A stretch of 64,000 nucleotides of DNA from Salinimicrobium sp963739625 (GCA_963739625.1 CAVUAU010000007.1:124001-188000), one strand, 5' to 3'; positions 46,796 through 55,403 are shown, counted from the stretch's first letter. Notes: generated by a model not told the origin, from the letters alone. A program made the numbers and translations.

Positions 46796-46939
46796 TTATT
46801 TAGTGAATTCCAGAATTACCAACACGATAGCCATAAGTGCGGTAATTAAAATCACTCCCAGTACAATGGCAACAATGACCTTTTGCACTGTAGAGAATTC
46901 AACAGTATAATTTTTCCATAAACTAGTTAAAGCATTCAT
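46796..46939 (-). CDS. single-pass small membrane protein, 47 residues
   Basis: ATG at 46939, stop at 46796. Residues 1-18 are polar (M-N-A-L-T-S-L-W-K-N-Y), and residues 19-43 form one uninterrupted transmembrane helix of Val, Ile, Leu and Ala, ending E-F-T-K. A terminator follows on the same strand. Too short for family assignment; candidates are a small stress protein or a regulator of a larger membrane protein. The neighbours (a small hypothetical and a MATE pump) do not decide. Confidence 0.6.
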   Translation of the reverse strand: MNALTSLWKNYTVEFSTVQKVIVAIVLGVILITALMAIVLVILEFTK

Positions 46940-47178
46940 TACATCGAGATTAAGTAGCGTTCACCATTCTTGAATTGACCTTTCTTTAAGATCTTCTTCA
47001 ATTTACAACATATTTAAAACATTGAGGCTCAATGTGCTATAAAAAACGCTAAGAGTATAAGTTATGGAGATAAAAAGTATTAATTCTTACGAAATACTGA
47101 GAAGATTCTTACAGGGCGCTCTCCCCTGCTGCTGTAGGAATTATTAAAGTTTTAGTACAATTTCCTTTCCCTCTGCTT

Positions 47179-47186
47179 TACTTTTG
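47179..47186 (+). promoter_or_regulatory. -7 promoter box TACTTTTG for the MATE gene
   Basis: Exact TAnnTTTG match ending 6 nt before the ATG at 47193. The predicted start site would fall at or next to the start codon, which implies a leaderless or very short leader mRNA. The box contains the TTG that a longer frame would use as start. Confidence 0.5.
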
Positions 47187-47192
47187 CAAAGA

Positions 47193-48556
47193 ATGAAGAA
47201 AAATAACAAATACACCGAAGGAAAAATTTTTAATTCCCTTTTCAGCCTTGCGGTTCCTATCATTGCTGCCAATATTCTGCAAACGGCCTACCAGCTCATA
47301 GATACCTTCTGGTTGGGCCGGTTAAGTGCGAATGCAGTAGCGGCAGTCAGCATAAGCTTTCCTTTGTTGTTTTTAATCCTTTCCCTGGGTTCAGGTCTTA
47401 CCCTGGCGGGAACGGTAATGGTGTCGCAGTTCCAGGGTGCAGGAGACCAAAAAGGGGTGGATTTCAATTCCTCTCAAACCATGTCCCTCATTTTCTTTAT
47501 TTCCCTCATGCTTTCTGTGCTGGCCTATTTTTCGGCCGGGCCATTGATGAGGCTCATTGGTGCCGGTCCCGAAATACTGCAGGACTCCAGCAGTTATTTC
47601 AGGGTTTCGGCTATAGGTTTTGTTTTCTTGTTCCTCTTCTTTTCTTTTCAGTCTTTAATGCGTGGAATAGGCAACGTCATGCTGCCCGTTTACATCGTGC
47701 TTTTCACGGTTTTTCTAAATCTTATTCTGGATCCTTTGTTCATATACGGCTATGGCCCCATCAAGGGCTATGGCGTAGCCGGTGCAGCCGTAGCAAGTAT
47801 ATAACCCAGGCACTTTCGGCAGCTATAGGCCTATTTATTTTGTTCCGTGGGAAAAGCGGAATAAAGATCCGTTTGCAGGACATGAAGCCCCACTACTCCA
47901 CACTAAAAAAAATCGTTACCCTGGGATTTCCCGCCAGTATCGAGCAATCCACCCGCGCCTTAGGTATGACTGTCATGGTTATTCTGGTGACCGGCTTTGG
48001 CAGTGGGGTGGTAGCAGCCTACGGAATTGGTGCGCGCATTTTAAGTTTTATCATTGTACCCGCCCTGGGATTGGCCATTGCCACCACTTCCCTGGTAGGA
48101 CAGAATGTAGGGGCGATCAAGATCAAACGGGCCGAAAAAGTGGCCGATCTAAGCAGCCGTATCGCCTTTTTCGGGCTCACCGGTCTCGGAATCCTTATGT
48201 ACCTTTTTGCCGAGCCGCTTACCGCATTCTTTATTCCCAATGATCCCGAAGTAATAGGCGACGCTTCCCTGTTCATCAAGATCATGGCGCCCAGCTTTGG
48301 CTTTTTAGGTGTCCAACAGGTTCTCAACGGGGTGTTCAACGGCGCCGGATTCACGAAGGCTTCCATGCTCATTTCCATTCTCAACCTCTGGATCCTAAGG
48401 TTTCCCGTGGCCTTTATCCTATCCGAAAGGACCTCCTTAAGCTATGAAGGAATCTGGTGGGCCTTTCCGGTTTCGAATACTATAGCTGCTGTCGTGGCAT
48501 TTATCTACTTTAGACAGGGATACTGGAAAAAAAGGATCTTTATAAAGAGGAACTAA
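47193..48556 (+). CDS. MATE-family efflux transporter (one frameshift)
   Basis: 454 residues after repair, about 12 transmembrane segments in two halves: S-L-A-V-P-I-I-A-A-N-I-L-Q-T-A-Y-Q-L at the N-terminus, then L-G-F-P-A-S-I-E-Q-S-T-R at the start of the second half. The family exports cationic drugs or metabolites in exchange for Na+ or H+. The frame breaks near 47800 (V-A-S-I, then stop): one missing base restores I-T-Q-A-L-S-A-A-I-G-L-F-I-L. The ATG at 47193 follows a strong -7 box. Confidence 0.92.
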
Positions 48557-48700
48557 AATCCTCTTTTTCAGCCCCCATAAATTTCATTTTAAACTGATTC
48601 ACAAAGGATTAACAGAAAAATTATTTTCCTGTTAAACATTTTTTTCTTCCGAAGTAAAAAAGGGAATTTAGAGTGTTGTCTAACTAAACACGTACTAAAA

Positions 48701-48985
48701 ATGTCACAAGGAGAATCAAAAACAACAAAAGACCACAGCAAAATAAAAAAATGGACCGAAGAACGCGACGGAAAACCTGCTGTAGTGGAAAGTACCACAG
48801 ATAATGGACAGGGCGGCGGATTGTTGCGGATCAATTTCCCCGGTTACGCCGAAGACAATCTCAAAAATATTTCATGGGATGAGTTTTTCGAGATCTTTGA
48901 CAACAACGATCTTCAATTCCTCTACCAGGAGGAAACCAAAGACGGTGGGGAAAGCCGCTTTTTCAAGTTCATTGCAGACGAATAA
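48701..48985 (+). CDS. small acidic conserved protein
   Basis: 94 residues, acidic C-terminal half: K-W-T-E-E-R-D-G-K-P-A-V-V-E, G-G-G-L-L-R-I-N-F-P-G-Y and I-S-W-D-E-F-F-E-I-F-D. Small proteins of this kind are widespread, usually uncharacterised and sometimes mislabelled as glucan-branching enzymes. No catalytic motif is visible. A perfect terminator follows 19 nt after the stop, so it is a single-gene transcript. Confidence 0.8.
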   Translation: MSQGESKTTKDHSKIKKWTEERDGKPAVVESTTDNGQGGGLLRINFPGYAEDNLKNISWDEFFEIFDNNDLQFLYQEETKDGGESRFFKFIADE

Positions 48986-49004
48986 TTTATTCGTCAAAAA
49001 TTAT

Positions 49005-49032
49005 AAAAGGCTGTCTTGAGACAGCCTTTTTC
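49005..49032 (+). terminator. terminator after the small acidic protein gene
   Basis: 11-bp perfect stem AAAAGGCTGTC / GACAGCCTTTT with a 4-nt loop TTGA and a T-run. Confidence 0.92.
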
Positions 49033-49049
49033 TTTATCCGGTTCCTCGC

Positions 49050-49157
49050 TTAGGATCTGTTTTTCTTTTTAGCAGCTTTAGCTGCACGCTTCTCTTTAAG
49101 ACTTAGCACAGGCTCTTTCTTAGCAGAATTTTTGGAAGGGGATTTTTCTTTGGCCAT
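49050..49157 (-). CDS. very small Lys/Ala-rich basic protein
   Basis: 35 residues: M-A-K-E-K-S-P-S-K-N-S-A-K-K, then V-L-S-L-K-E-K-R-A-A-K-A-A-K-K-K-N-R-S, stop. More than a third is Lys or Arg, and the second half is a likely helix. It lies between a terminator and the MotA/ExbB-like gene. I cannot assign a family; a nucleic-acid-binding role is plausible from charge only. Confidence 0.55.
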   Translation of the reverse strand: MAKEKSPSKNSAKKEPVLSLKEKRAAKAAKKKNRS

Positions 49158-49231
49158 GATTTCTGAAATTAGAATTAACTTCTAAATGTAGTGAAAGTTT
49201 TCACTGCTCATCGCTATTTTTTTTACTGAAT

Positions 49232-49669
49232 CTACGCCCCAATTTCGGCTCTGTCAAGTTCTTCATTTCGTATCCAATTCAAAACAAAAGTTGAAATGCG
49301 GCCGATTATAAAAGCAAAACCTCCAAATACCGGAGGAAGTAAGGTCAATTTCAAACCACCTGCGAATAGACTTGGCTCTATATCGCCAATGGCTTCAAAT
49401 GCATCAAATACCTGGATAAGTCCAATTAGCTGACTAAACAAGCCTATTACCAATGCCAGTAACGCCACTTGATTAACAAGGGAAACAGCTTTTTTGAATA
49501 CATGAGGTGAAGCCTTCAGTTTCATTCCGGCCCTTACGATTAGAAAGATCATTAATAGAAACAGCAGTATAATGAGGGACATTGGAAATGGCCCTCCTTC
49601 CTGAATTCGTGCATATAAAGTTCCGAAAAATCCCTGTTGCTGTGCGAGGTAAATAAATAATGAAATCAT
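49232..49669 (-). CDS. MotA/TolQ/ExbB-like proton-channel family membrane protein
   Basis: 145 residues from the ATG at 49669 (M-I-S-L-F-I-Y-L-A); a longer frame upstream has no support. Three hydrophobic segments are visible, and the second half (F-A-G-G-L-K-L-T-L-L-P-P-V-F-G-G-F-A-F-I-I) follows the MotA/ExbB pattern. The family couples proton flow to movement or transport together with an ExbD/MotB-type partner, which is not adjacent here. It lies divergent from the LytS-type kinase. Confidence 0.8.
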   Translation of the reverse strand: MISLFIYLAQQQGFFGTLYARIQEGGPFPMSLIILLFLLMIFLIVRAGMKLKASPHVFKKAVSLVNQVALLALVIGLFSQLIGLIQVFDAFEAIGDIEPSLFAGGLKLTLLPPVFGGFAFIIGRISTFVLNWIRNEELDRAEIGA

Positions 49670-49927
49670 AGATATGTCTTTTTGGTTTTGTTCAAAACTA
49701 CAATCAAGAGCCCCGTAAATTCCTTTTTTGCGACTAATAACAGGATTTCGTCCGGATATGACAAAATTCACCTTAATCAAAGGGAATGGCAAAATTCCCG
49801 GGCATAGCACCCGTGATCCTCACAACTTTTAATCCCGCCGGTGCTACGATGTTTTCTATCCTCCTTAACCGGTAATCTACCGCAAAAACTTTTGAGATTG
49901 GATATTTAATCGCATTTTTAATCTTTA

Positions 49928-51007
49928 ATGCAATTGAAAAAGACAATTCTCAAGCTGAGTCAACGCTTTCTAATCCATATTTCGTTATGGATAATTGTAT
50001 TATTTTTCTTCAGTTTCTTCTTTGGCATTGAAGGTGCCGATTATCAAACTTTGCTTATATTCTCAGCTTTTTTTCTACCGGTTACCATTGCGACGACCTA
50101 TGTTTTCATTTACAATCTCATTCCTAATTACCTACTCCCAAGACGCTATATAAGCTTCGGGATTTACTCGATTTACACTTTTGTAATTTCAGCGATTTTT
50201 ATCATTTTATCGGCCTTCTATGCGCTGGTAGTAGTACTGGGATTGGAATGGAATGACCGATTTCCTGTTTCAAAAAGTCTGTTTTACGTTATGATCACTG
50301 TTTACCTGGTTGTTGTGATCGCTTCAGCTTTTAGCCTTTTAAAAAACAATTATGCCTCTGTTGCGAGAAATAAGGAACTCCAAAATCGCATCCTTGAAGC
50401 ACAGTTGAAACTAAAGGAACAGGAGCTTCAGTATTTAAAAATGCAGATCCATCCACACTTTCTTTTTAATACCCTGAATACCATATACGGTTTAAGTTTA
50501 GCTAAAAATGAAAAGACTTCCGAAATGATCCTTCAACTCTCAGACCTCCTCGACTATATCCTGTACCAGACAAGAAAACCGCTGGTAAAACTTGAGGAAG
50601 AGATCAACCACATTCGCAATTATATCAACCTTGAAAGAAAACGCTTTCAGGATGCTCTGGAAATCAATTTTTATAGCGACACAATTTCTTCTGATATTGA
50701 ATTAGCGCCCATGTTGCTGCTTCCTTTTGTAGAGAACAGTTTTAAACATGGTAAAGGCAGCGATGGAAAACTGGCAATATCAATCTCAATAAAATTGGCA
50801 GCAGAAGAACTGGAGTTCAGAATTTCAAATTCGCTTGAAAATAATTCCGAAGCTACCGCGGGTGAGGGAATAGGGCTGCAAAATATTAAACGCAGGTTAG
50901 ATATTCTTTATGAGAATGATTATCAACTGAAGATTGAGAATGATAAAGAATCCTTTAGTGTATTACTCAGGTTGAATACTGCAAAAACTCCTACAGATGT
51001 CAGATAA
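49928..51007 (+). CDS. LytS-type sensor histidine kinase
   Basis: 359 residues. Four N-terminal transmembrane segments (about residues 13-135), a coiled coil (E-A-Q-L-K-L-K-E-Q-E-L-Q) and the HisKA-LytS phosphoacceptor motif M-Q-I-H-P-H-F-L-F-N-T-L-N, followed by a GHKL ATPase (G-E-G-I-G-L-Q-N-I-K-R-R). It phosphorylates the LytTR regulator encoded next, whose gene overlaps by 11 nt. The signal is unknown. Confidence 0.95.
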   Translation: MQLKKTILKLSQRFLIHISLWIIVLFFFSFFFGIEGADYQTLLIFSAFFLPVTIATTYVFIYNLIPNYLLPRRYISFGIYSIYTFVISAIFIILSAFYALVVVLGLEWNDRFPVSKSLFYVMITVYLVVVIASAFSLLKNNYASVARNKELQNRILEAQLKLKEQELQYLKMQIHPHFLFNTLNTIYGLSLAKNEKTSEMILQLSDLLDYILYQTRKPLVKLEEEINHIRNYINLERKRFQDALEINFYSDTISSDIELAPMLLLPFVENSFKHGKGSDGKLAISISIKLAAEELEFRISNSLENNSEATAGEGIGLQNIKRRLDILYENDYQLKIENDKESFSVLLRLNTAKTPTDVR

Positions 51008-51707
51008 AATTAAATGTATTATTGTTGACGATGAACCTGTAGCTCTGGACATCATGGAAAATCATCTTTCCAAGATCGATAGGATAGAGATCATTGGAAG
51101 ATGTAGAAATGCTACCGAAGCATTTAATATGATGAATGCTCATAAAACAGATTTGATCTTTCTGGATATCAATATGCCGGGAATTTCCGGAATTTCTTTT
51201 GCCAAATCGATCAACAAAGACATCAAAATCATTTTCACTACTGCATATCGCGAATACGCGGTAGAAGGTTTTGATCTGCATGCAGTAGATTATCTTCTAA
51301 AACCAGTCTCTTTCGATCGACTGCTCGATTCTGTCAGTAACTTTCAGAAAGTTCATCTGGATCAAAGTGTGCAAGTGCAACCGGAAGCATCGCCCGACTT
51401 TATCTTTATGAAGATCGACCGGAAAATGGTTAAAATAGATTTCTCGAAGATCCTCTGGATAGAAAGCCTTAGCGACTATTTAAAAATTGAAACTATTGAG
51501 GGCTCCAAAGTGACCAGGGAAACTATTTCATCTATAGAGATGAAGCTGCCTTCCTCCCGGTTCCTAAGAATACATCGCTCCTTTATCATAGCCATAGATC
51601 AAATAGAATCGTATTCCAATGAAGAAGTTATCATTCAAAATAAATCACTCCCGATTAGCAGAACATATAAGGAGCAGGTAATTAAAACCCTCGAAATTTT
51701 TCAATAA
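50997..51707 (+). CDS. LytTR-family response regulator
   Basis: 236 residues. Receiver domain with D-D-E (residues 10-12), phospho-acceptor Asp in L-I-F-L-D-I-N-M-P-G and the conserved Lys in L-L-K-P-V. The C-terminal LytTR DNA-binding domain has F-L-R-I-H-R-S-F-I-I. It overlaps the kinase gene by 11 nt, so the two are coupled. Targets cannot be read here. Confidence 0.96.
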   Translation: MSDKIKCIIVDDEPVALDIMENHLSKIDRIEIIGRCRNATEAFNMMNAHKTDLIFLDINMPGISGISFAKSINKDIKIIFTTAYREYAVEGFDLHAVDYLLKPVSFDRLLDSVSNFQKVHLDQSVQVQPEASPDFIFMKIDRKMVKIDFSKILWIESLSDYLKIETIEGSKVTRETISSIEMKLPSSRFLRIHRSFIIAIDQIESYSNEEVIIQNKSLPISRTYKEQVIKTLEIFQ

Positions 51708-51709
51708 AA

Positions 51710-51735
51710 AAAGCCCCGCAACTGCGAGGCTTTGA
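51710..51735. terminator. bidirectional terminator
   Basis: AAAGCC-C-CGC / GCG-A-GGCTTT stem with one mismatch and a 4-nt loop, flanked by A/T-runs, between the LytTR and lpdA genes that converge. Confidence 0.75.
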
Positions 51736-51752
51736 AAAAAAATCAGTTTACC

Positions 51753-53159
51753 TTACATGTGAATAGGACGATTGTCTGTCGCGGCAAGTGCGGCTTCCTT
51801 GACGGCCTCGGCATATGTTGGGTGAGCGTGGCTCATCCTTGAAATATCCTCGGCAGAAGCACGGAATTCCATTGCGGTTACGGCTTCAGCAATAAGATCG
51901 GCAGTACGGGCACCAATCATGTGGATGCCTAGAACTTCATCTGTATTTTCATCTGAAAGTATCTTTACAAATCCGTCTGTATCTCCACTGGCTCTTGAAC
52001 GTCCCAGAGCGCGCATCGGGAATTTTCCTTCTTTGTATTTTACGCCGGCCTCTTTTAACTCTTCTTCGGTTTTACCAACTGCAGCAACTTCAGGCCAGGT
52101 GTAAACCACTCCCGGAATAAGGTTGTAGTTAATGTGCGGTTTTTGACCGGCAATTACTTCGGCCACAAAAGTTCCTTCTTCCGAAGCTTTATGCGCCAAC
52201 ATTGGGCCTTTAATTACGTCTCCAATAGCGTAGATATTTTTGACAGAAGTTTGCAGTTGCCCGTTGACTTCAATCATTCCGCGGTCATCGATCTTCACAC
52301 CAGCAGCATCGGCTTTAAGAGCTTTGGTGTAAGGCCTTCTCCCAACAGAAACCAGGCAGTAATCACCTTTGAATTCCACTTCTTTTCCTTTTTTGTCCTG
52401 AGCCTTGACAACCACTTCATCTCCTTTGCGCTCCACAGAGCTCACCTTATGAGAAACATTGAAGTTCATGCCCTTCTTCTTCAGGCTCTTCATGAGTTCC
52501 TTAGAAAGCGCTGCATCCATGGTAGGTATGATACGGTCCATATATTCGATCACGGTAACTTCGGCGCCAAGACGGCTGTAAACCTGTCCCAGCTCAAGCC
52601 CGATCACTCCTCCACCTATGACTAACATGTGCTTCGGAATTTCCTTCAGCTCAAGAGCTTCGGTAGAAGTGATGATACGCTCCTTATCGATCTCAATGAA
52701 CGGAAGCGTTGAAGGTTTGGAACCGGTAGCAATAATGGTATGTTTTGCCTCAATAGTTTCAGCCTCGCCTTCAGCTTTATCAATTACAATATGAGTTGCA
52801 TCTTTAAAGGAACCCACGCCTTCAAAAACGTCAACTTTATTCTTTTTCATGAGGAAATTAATGCCGTCTACAGTTTGATCTACCACAGACTGTTTCCTGG
52901 AGATCATCTTCTCAAGATTGACTTTTACCTCTCCCGGAATTTCGATCCCGTGCTCCTCAAAATGGCTTATCGCATCGTAATAGTGGTGAGAAGAATCAAG
53001 TAAAGCTTTGCTGGGAATACAGCCCACATTAAGGCAGGTACCGCCAAGTTTTGCGTATTTTTCTATAAGTGCGGTCTTCATTCCCAACTGGGCGCAGCGA
53101 ATCGCAGCTACGTAGCCACCCGGGCCAGAACCTATTACAGCAACATCATATGTGCTCAT
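51753..53159 (-). CDS. lpdA: dihydrolipoyl dehydrogenase
   Basis: 468 residues, standard length. FAD motif I-G-S-G-P-G-G-Y, redox-active disulfide G-G-T-C-L-N-V-G-C-I-P-S-K, NAD motif G-G-G-V-I-G-L-E, and the C-terminal catalytic His in H-A-H-P-T-Y-A-E. It re-oxidises dihydrolipoamide in pyruvate, 2-oxoglutarate or branched-chain dehydrogenase complexes. No E1 or E2 gene lies near, so it probably serves several complexes. Confidence 0.97.
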   Translation of the reverse strand: MSTYDVAVIGSGPGGYVAAIRCAQLGMKTALIEKYAKLGGTCLNVGCIPSKALLDSSHHYYDAISHFEEHGIEIPGEVKVNLEKMISRKQSVVDQTVDGINFLMKKNKVDVFEGVGSFKDATHIVIDKAEGEAETIEAKHTIIATGSKPSTLPFIEIDKERIITSTEALELKEIPKHMLVIGGGVIGLELGQVYSRLGAEVTVIEYMDRIIPTMDAALSKELMKSLKKKGMNFNVSHKVSSVERKGDEVVVKAQDKKGKEVEFKGDYCLVSVGRRPYTKALKADAAGVKIDDRGMIEVNGQLQTSVKNIYAIGDVIKGPMLAHKASEEGTFVAEVIAGQKPHINYNLIPGVVYTWPEVAAVGKTEEELKEAGVKYKEGKFPMRALGRSRASGDTDGFVKILSDENTDEVLGIHMIGARTADLIAEAVTAMEFRASAEDISRMSHAHPTYAEAVKEAALAATDNRPIHM

Positions 53160-53235
53160 AAAATATGTTTTTTGATGAATTTTTTATAATGGAATAACAA
53201 AAGTACGACTTATAATGAGAAACTGAAAAAGCTGG

Positions 53236-53345
53236 GGATTCGTGATTCGTGAATTCGTCAATTGGTGAATTGGGAGTGGTCAATTGGGGATTAGTTATTG
53301 GAAAATAGTCTATGCTCTTTTTTCTATTTTCTATTTTCTATTTTC
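53236..53345. repeat. degenerate short direct repeats upstream of lpdA / downstream of lrp
   Basis: A 65-bp stretch with repeating GATTCGTGA / GTGAATT / TCAATTGG pieces, then three perfect tandem CTATTTT units at 53324-53344. Low complexity, non-coding. It separates the lpdA start from the Lrp gene end. Confidence 0.6.
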
Positions 53346-53364
53346 TCCTAAAGTTTGCTTCAGG

Positions 53365-53826
53365 TCACTCCATACTTAGGGCCGAAGTATTCTTTACCGG
53401 ACTTATCACAAAAGTGCTCTGGGTACTGCCAATGTGATCAAGGGCGGTAAGCTTGTTGAGCATAAATTCGCGGTATGCCTCCATATCTTTTACCATCACC
53501 TTGAGAATATAATCATATTCTCCACTCACATGAAAAACCTCCAGCACTTCCTGCAGTCCCGTCACCTGGGCTTCGAACCTGTTGACGTTGGTTTTGGTGT
53601 GCTGCACCAGTTTGATCTGGCAAAAAGCGGTAAAACTGCGGTCGATCTTTTCGGGTTTTACCAGTGCGACATATTTGGAGATCACTCCTGCCCGCTCCAG
53701 TTTCCTTATCCTTTCAAAAACGGCCGTGACCGAAAGTGCGAGTTTTGAAGCCAGTTCTTTATTTGTCCTTTTAGAGTCATCCTGCAAAAGACTGAGCAAC
53801 TTTCTATCGGTAACATCGAGTTTCAT
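53365..53826 (-). CDS. Lrp/AsnC-family regulator
   Basis: 153 residues. The N-terminal winged HTH (L-D-V-T-D-R-K-L-L-S-L-L-Q-D-D-S-K-R-T-N-K-E-L) is followed by the C-terminal ligand-binding domain (F-H-V-S-G-E-Y-D-Y-I-L-K-V). It is divergent from the PLP-dependent gene at 53984 with 157 bp between the ATGs, the usual layout for a local regulator of an amino-acid enzyme gene, so control of that gene by an amino acid such as methionine is likely (inferred). Confidence 0.95.
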   Translation of the reverse strand: MKLDVTDRKLLSLLQDDSKRTNKELASKLALSVTAVFERIRKLERAGVISKYVALVKPEKIDRSFTAFCQIKLVQHTKTNVNRFEAQVTGLQEVLEVFHVSGEYDYILKVMVKDMEAYREFMLNKLTALDHIGSTQSTFVISPVKNTSALSME

Positions 53827-53983
53827 CTGTAAAATTTTCTAAGATCGATTTAAAAAAACAAAACTAGCAGATTTAAAAACTATTATTTGATGTTTAACCT
53901 AATTAATTTTCAGCATATGACAATAAGCATTGTTTTTTATTCTGAAAGCTCCTTATTTTGGTAAAAATCAAAACCTTTCAAAA

Positions 53984-55192
53984 ATGGATTTTAAACCGGC
54001 AGATCAAATTCAGGACCTTCAATATTTTGGCGAATTTGGAGGTGTAAACCCGAGCATTTCAGACTCATCGACCTATACTTTTCTTTCAGCAAAGACCATG
54101 TTTGACACCTTTGAAGGCAATGCCGAAGGTTGTTACCTTTATTCCCGTCACTCCTCCCCTTCCAACCTTTACCTTGGGGAAGCTTTAGCTGCTATGGAAG
54201 GCACCGAGGCGGCCAATGTTGCTGCCAGCGGAATGGGCGCGATCACTCCCGTGCTGTTGCAGCTGTGCCAGGCCGGCGACCATATTGTTTCCAGCCGCAC
54301 TATTTACGGCGGAACCTATGCTTTCCTGAAGAATTTCGCTCCGCGACTTAATATCAACACCTCTTTTGTTGATATTACAGATCTAGAAAAAGTGGAAGCT
54401 GCGATCAACGAAAACACAAAAGTGCTTTATTGCGAGGCGGTAAGCAACCCGCTTTTGGAGGTTGCCGATATTCGTGAGCTTTCAAAAATGGCAAAAAAGC
54501 ACGGGCTTCAGCTGGTCGTTGACAATACCTTCTCCCCACTTGCCATTTCTCCAAAAAAATTGGGCGCCGATATCGTGATCCACAGTTTGACCAAGTTCAT
54601 CAACGGCAGCAGTGATACCGTAGGTGGCGTGACCTGTGCCAGTCAGGAATTCATCAACCAGTTGAGAAGCGTGAATGACGGCGCGAATATGTTGCTGGGC
54701 CCAACCATGGACAGCATGAGGTCTGCTTCTATTCTCAAGAACCTGCGCACGCTTCACCTTAGGATCAAGCAACACAGCAAAAATGCGATGTATCTTGCTG
54801 AAAAATTTGAGGAAGACGGGTTGCGCACTGTTTATCCCGGCCTTAAAAGCCACCCAAGCCACGAGCTGTACAAGAGTATGATGAATGAGGAGTATGGTTT
54901 CGGCGGAATGATGGTAGTTGACGCCGGAAGCCTTGATAAAGCTAATGAGTTGATGGAGCTGATGCAGGAAAAGAACCTTGGATACCTCGCGGTAAGCCTT
55001 GGCTTCTACAAAACCCTCTTTAGCGCTCCCGGAACTTCAACTTCTTCTGAAATTCCTGAAGAAGAGCAAAAAGAAATGGGACTTACAGATGGAATTATCA
55101 GGTTCTCAATCGGGCTTGACAACGACATTGAAAGAACCTATAAAATGATGAAAGCCTGTATGGAGCAGGTGGGTGTTCTTGAGACCGTTTAA
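53984..55192 (+). CDS. PLP-dependent Cys/Met metabolism enzyme, methionine gamma-lyase type
   Basis: 402 residues from the ATG at 53984. The PLP-binding lysine is Lys204 in S-L-T-K-F, with R-H-S-S-P-S and the G-M-G-A-I phosphate site before it. Family gamma-elimination or gamma-synthase: S-R-T-I-Y-G-G-T-Y matches methionine gamma-lyase and cystathionine gamma-synthase alike, so the exact reaction is not settled. The divergent Lrp gene points to amino-acid catabolism. A strong terminator follows. Confidence 0.9.
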   Translation: MDFKPADQIQDLQYFGEFGGVNPSISDSSTYTFLSAKTMFDTFEGNAEGCYLYSRHSSPSNLYLGEALAAMEGTEAANVAASGMGAITPVLLQLCQAGDHIVSSRTIYGGTYAFLKNFAPRLNINTSFVDITDLEKVEAAINENTKVLYCEAVSNPLLEVADIRELSKMAKKHGLQLVVDNTFSPLAISPKKLGADIVIHSLTKFINGSSDTVGGVTCASQEFINQLRSVNDGANMLLGPTMDSMRSASILKNLRTLHLRIKQHSKNAMYLAEKFEEDGLRTVYPGLKSHPSHELYKSMMNEEYGFGGMMVVDAGSLDKANELMELMQEKNLGYLAVSLGFYKTLFSAPGTSTSSEIPEEEQKEMGLTDGIIRFSIGLDNDIERTYKMMKACMEQVGVLETV

Positions 55193-55231
55193 ACCTGAAT
55201 TGCAGCTGTAAATAGCTGAATTATAACATTT

Positions 55232-55276
55232 AAAAAGAGGAGCTTCAAAAAAGGCATTTTTGAAGCTCCTCTTTTT
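55232..55276 (+). terminator. strong terminator, member of the palindromic repeat family
   Basis: A 20-bp perfect stem (AAAAAGAGGAGCTTC then AAAAA) around a 5-nt loop AGGCA, with T-run. The core AAAAAAGGCATTTTTGA is shared with the elements at 24896 and 41656. Its T-run provides the TTTG used as the -33 element of the next promoter. Confidence 0.93.
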
Positions 55277-55307
55277 TGGGATAACTTTAGCCGAAGTCCT
55301 ATATTTG
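55275..55307 (+). promoter_or_regulatory. promoter of deoC-deoD (TTTG, 21 bp, TATATTTG)
   Basis: TTTG at 55275-55278 and TATATTTG at 55300-55307 fit the Bacteroidota sigma consensus with a 21-bp gap. The predicted leader to the deoC ATG is about 90 nt. Confidence 0.65.
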
Positions 55308-55403
55308 TGAGGTTTTGCCTTTGGCTTAACCGGATGTGGTCTTACCTGACCTGAATCATCAAAAAACATTTTTTCTTTTTAAATATTTGCAAAAAGTAAA
55401 CTT

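Noticed and set aside
1338..48556. Reading the nine split genes as true pseudogenes
   Set aside because: Each has only one or two single-base shifts, intact motifs, no extra stops and a normal rejoined length, and several are in a coherent pathway.
53236..53345. Possible CRISPR array
   Set aside because: The units are only 7-9 bp, irregular and without spacers; no cas gene is near.
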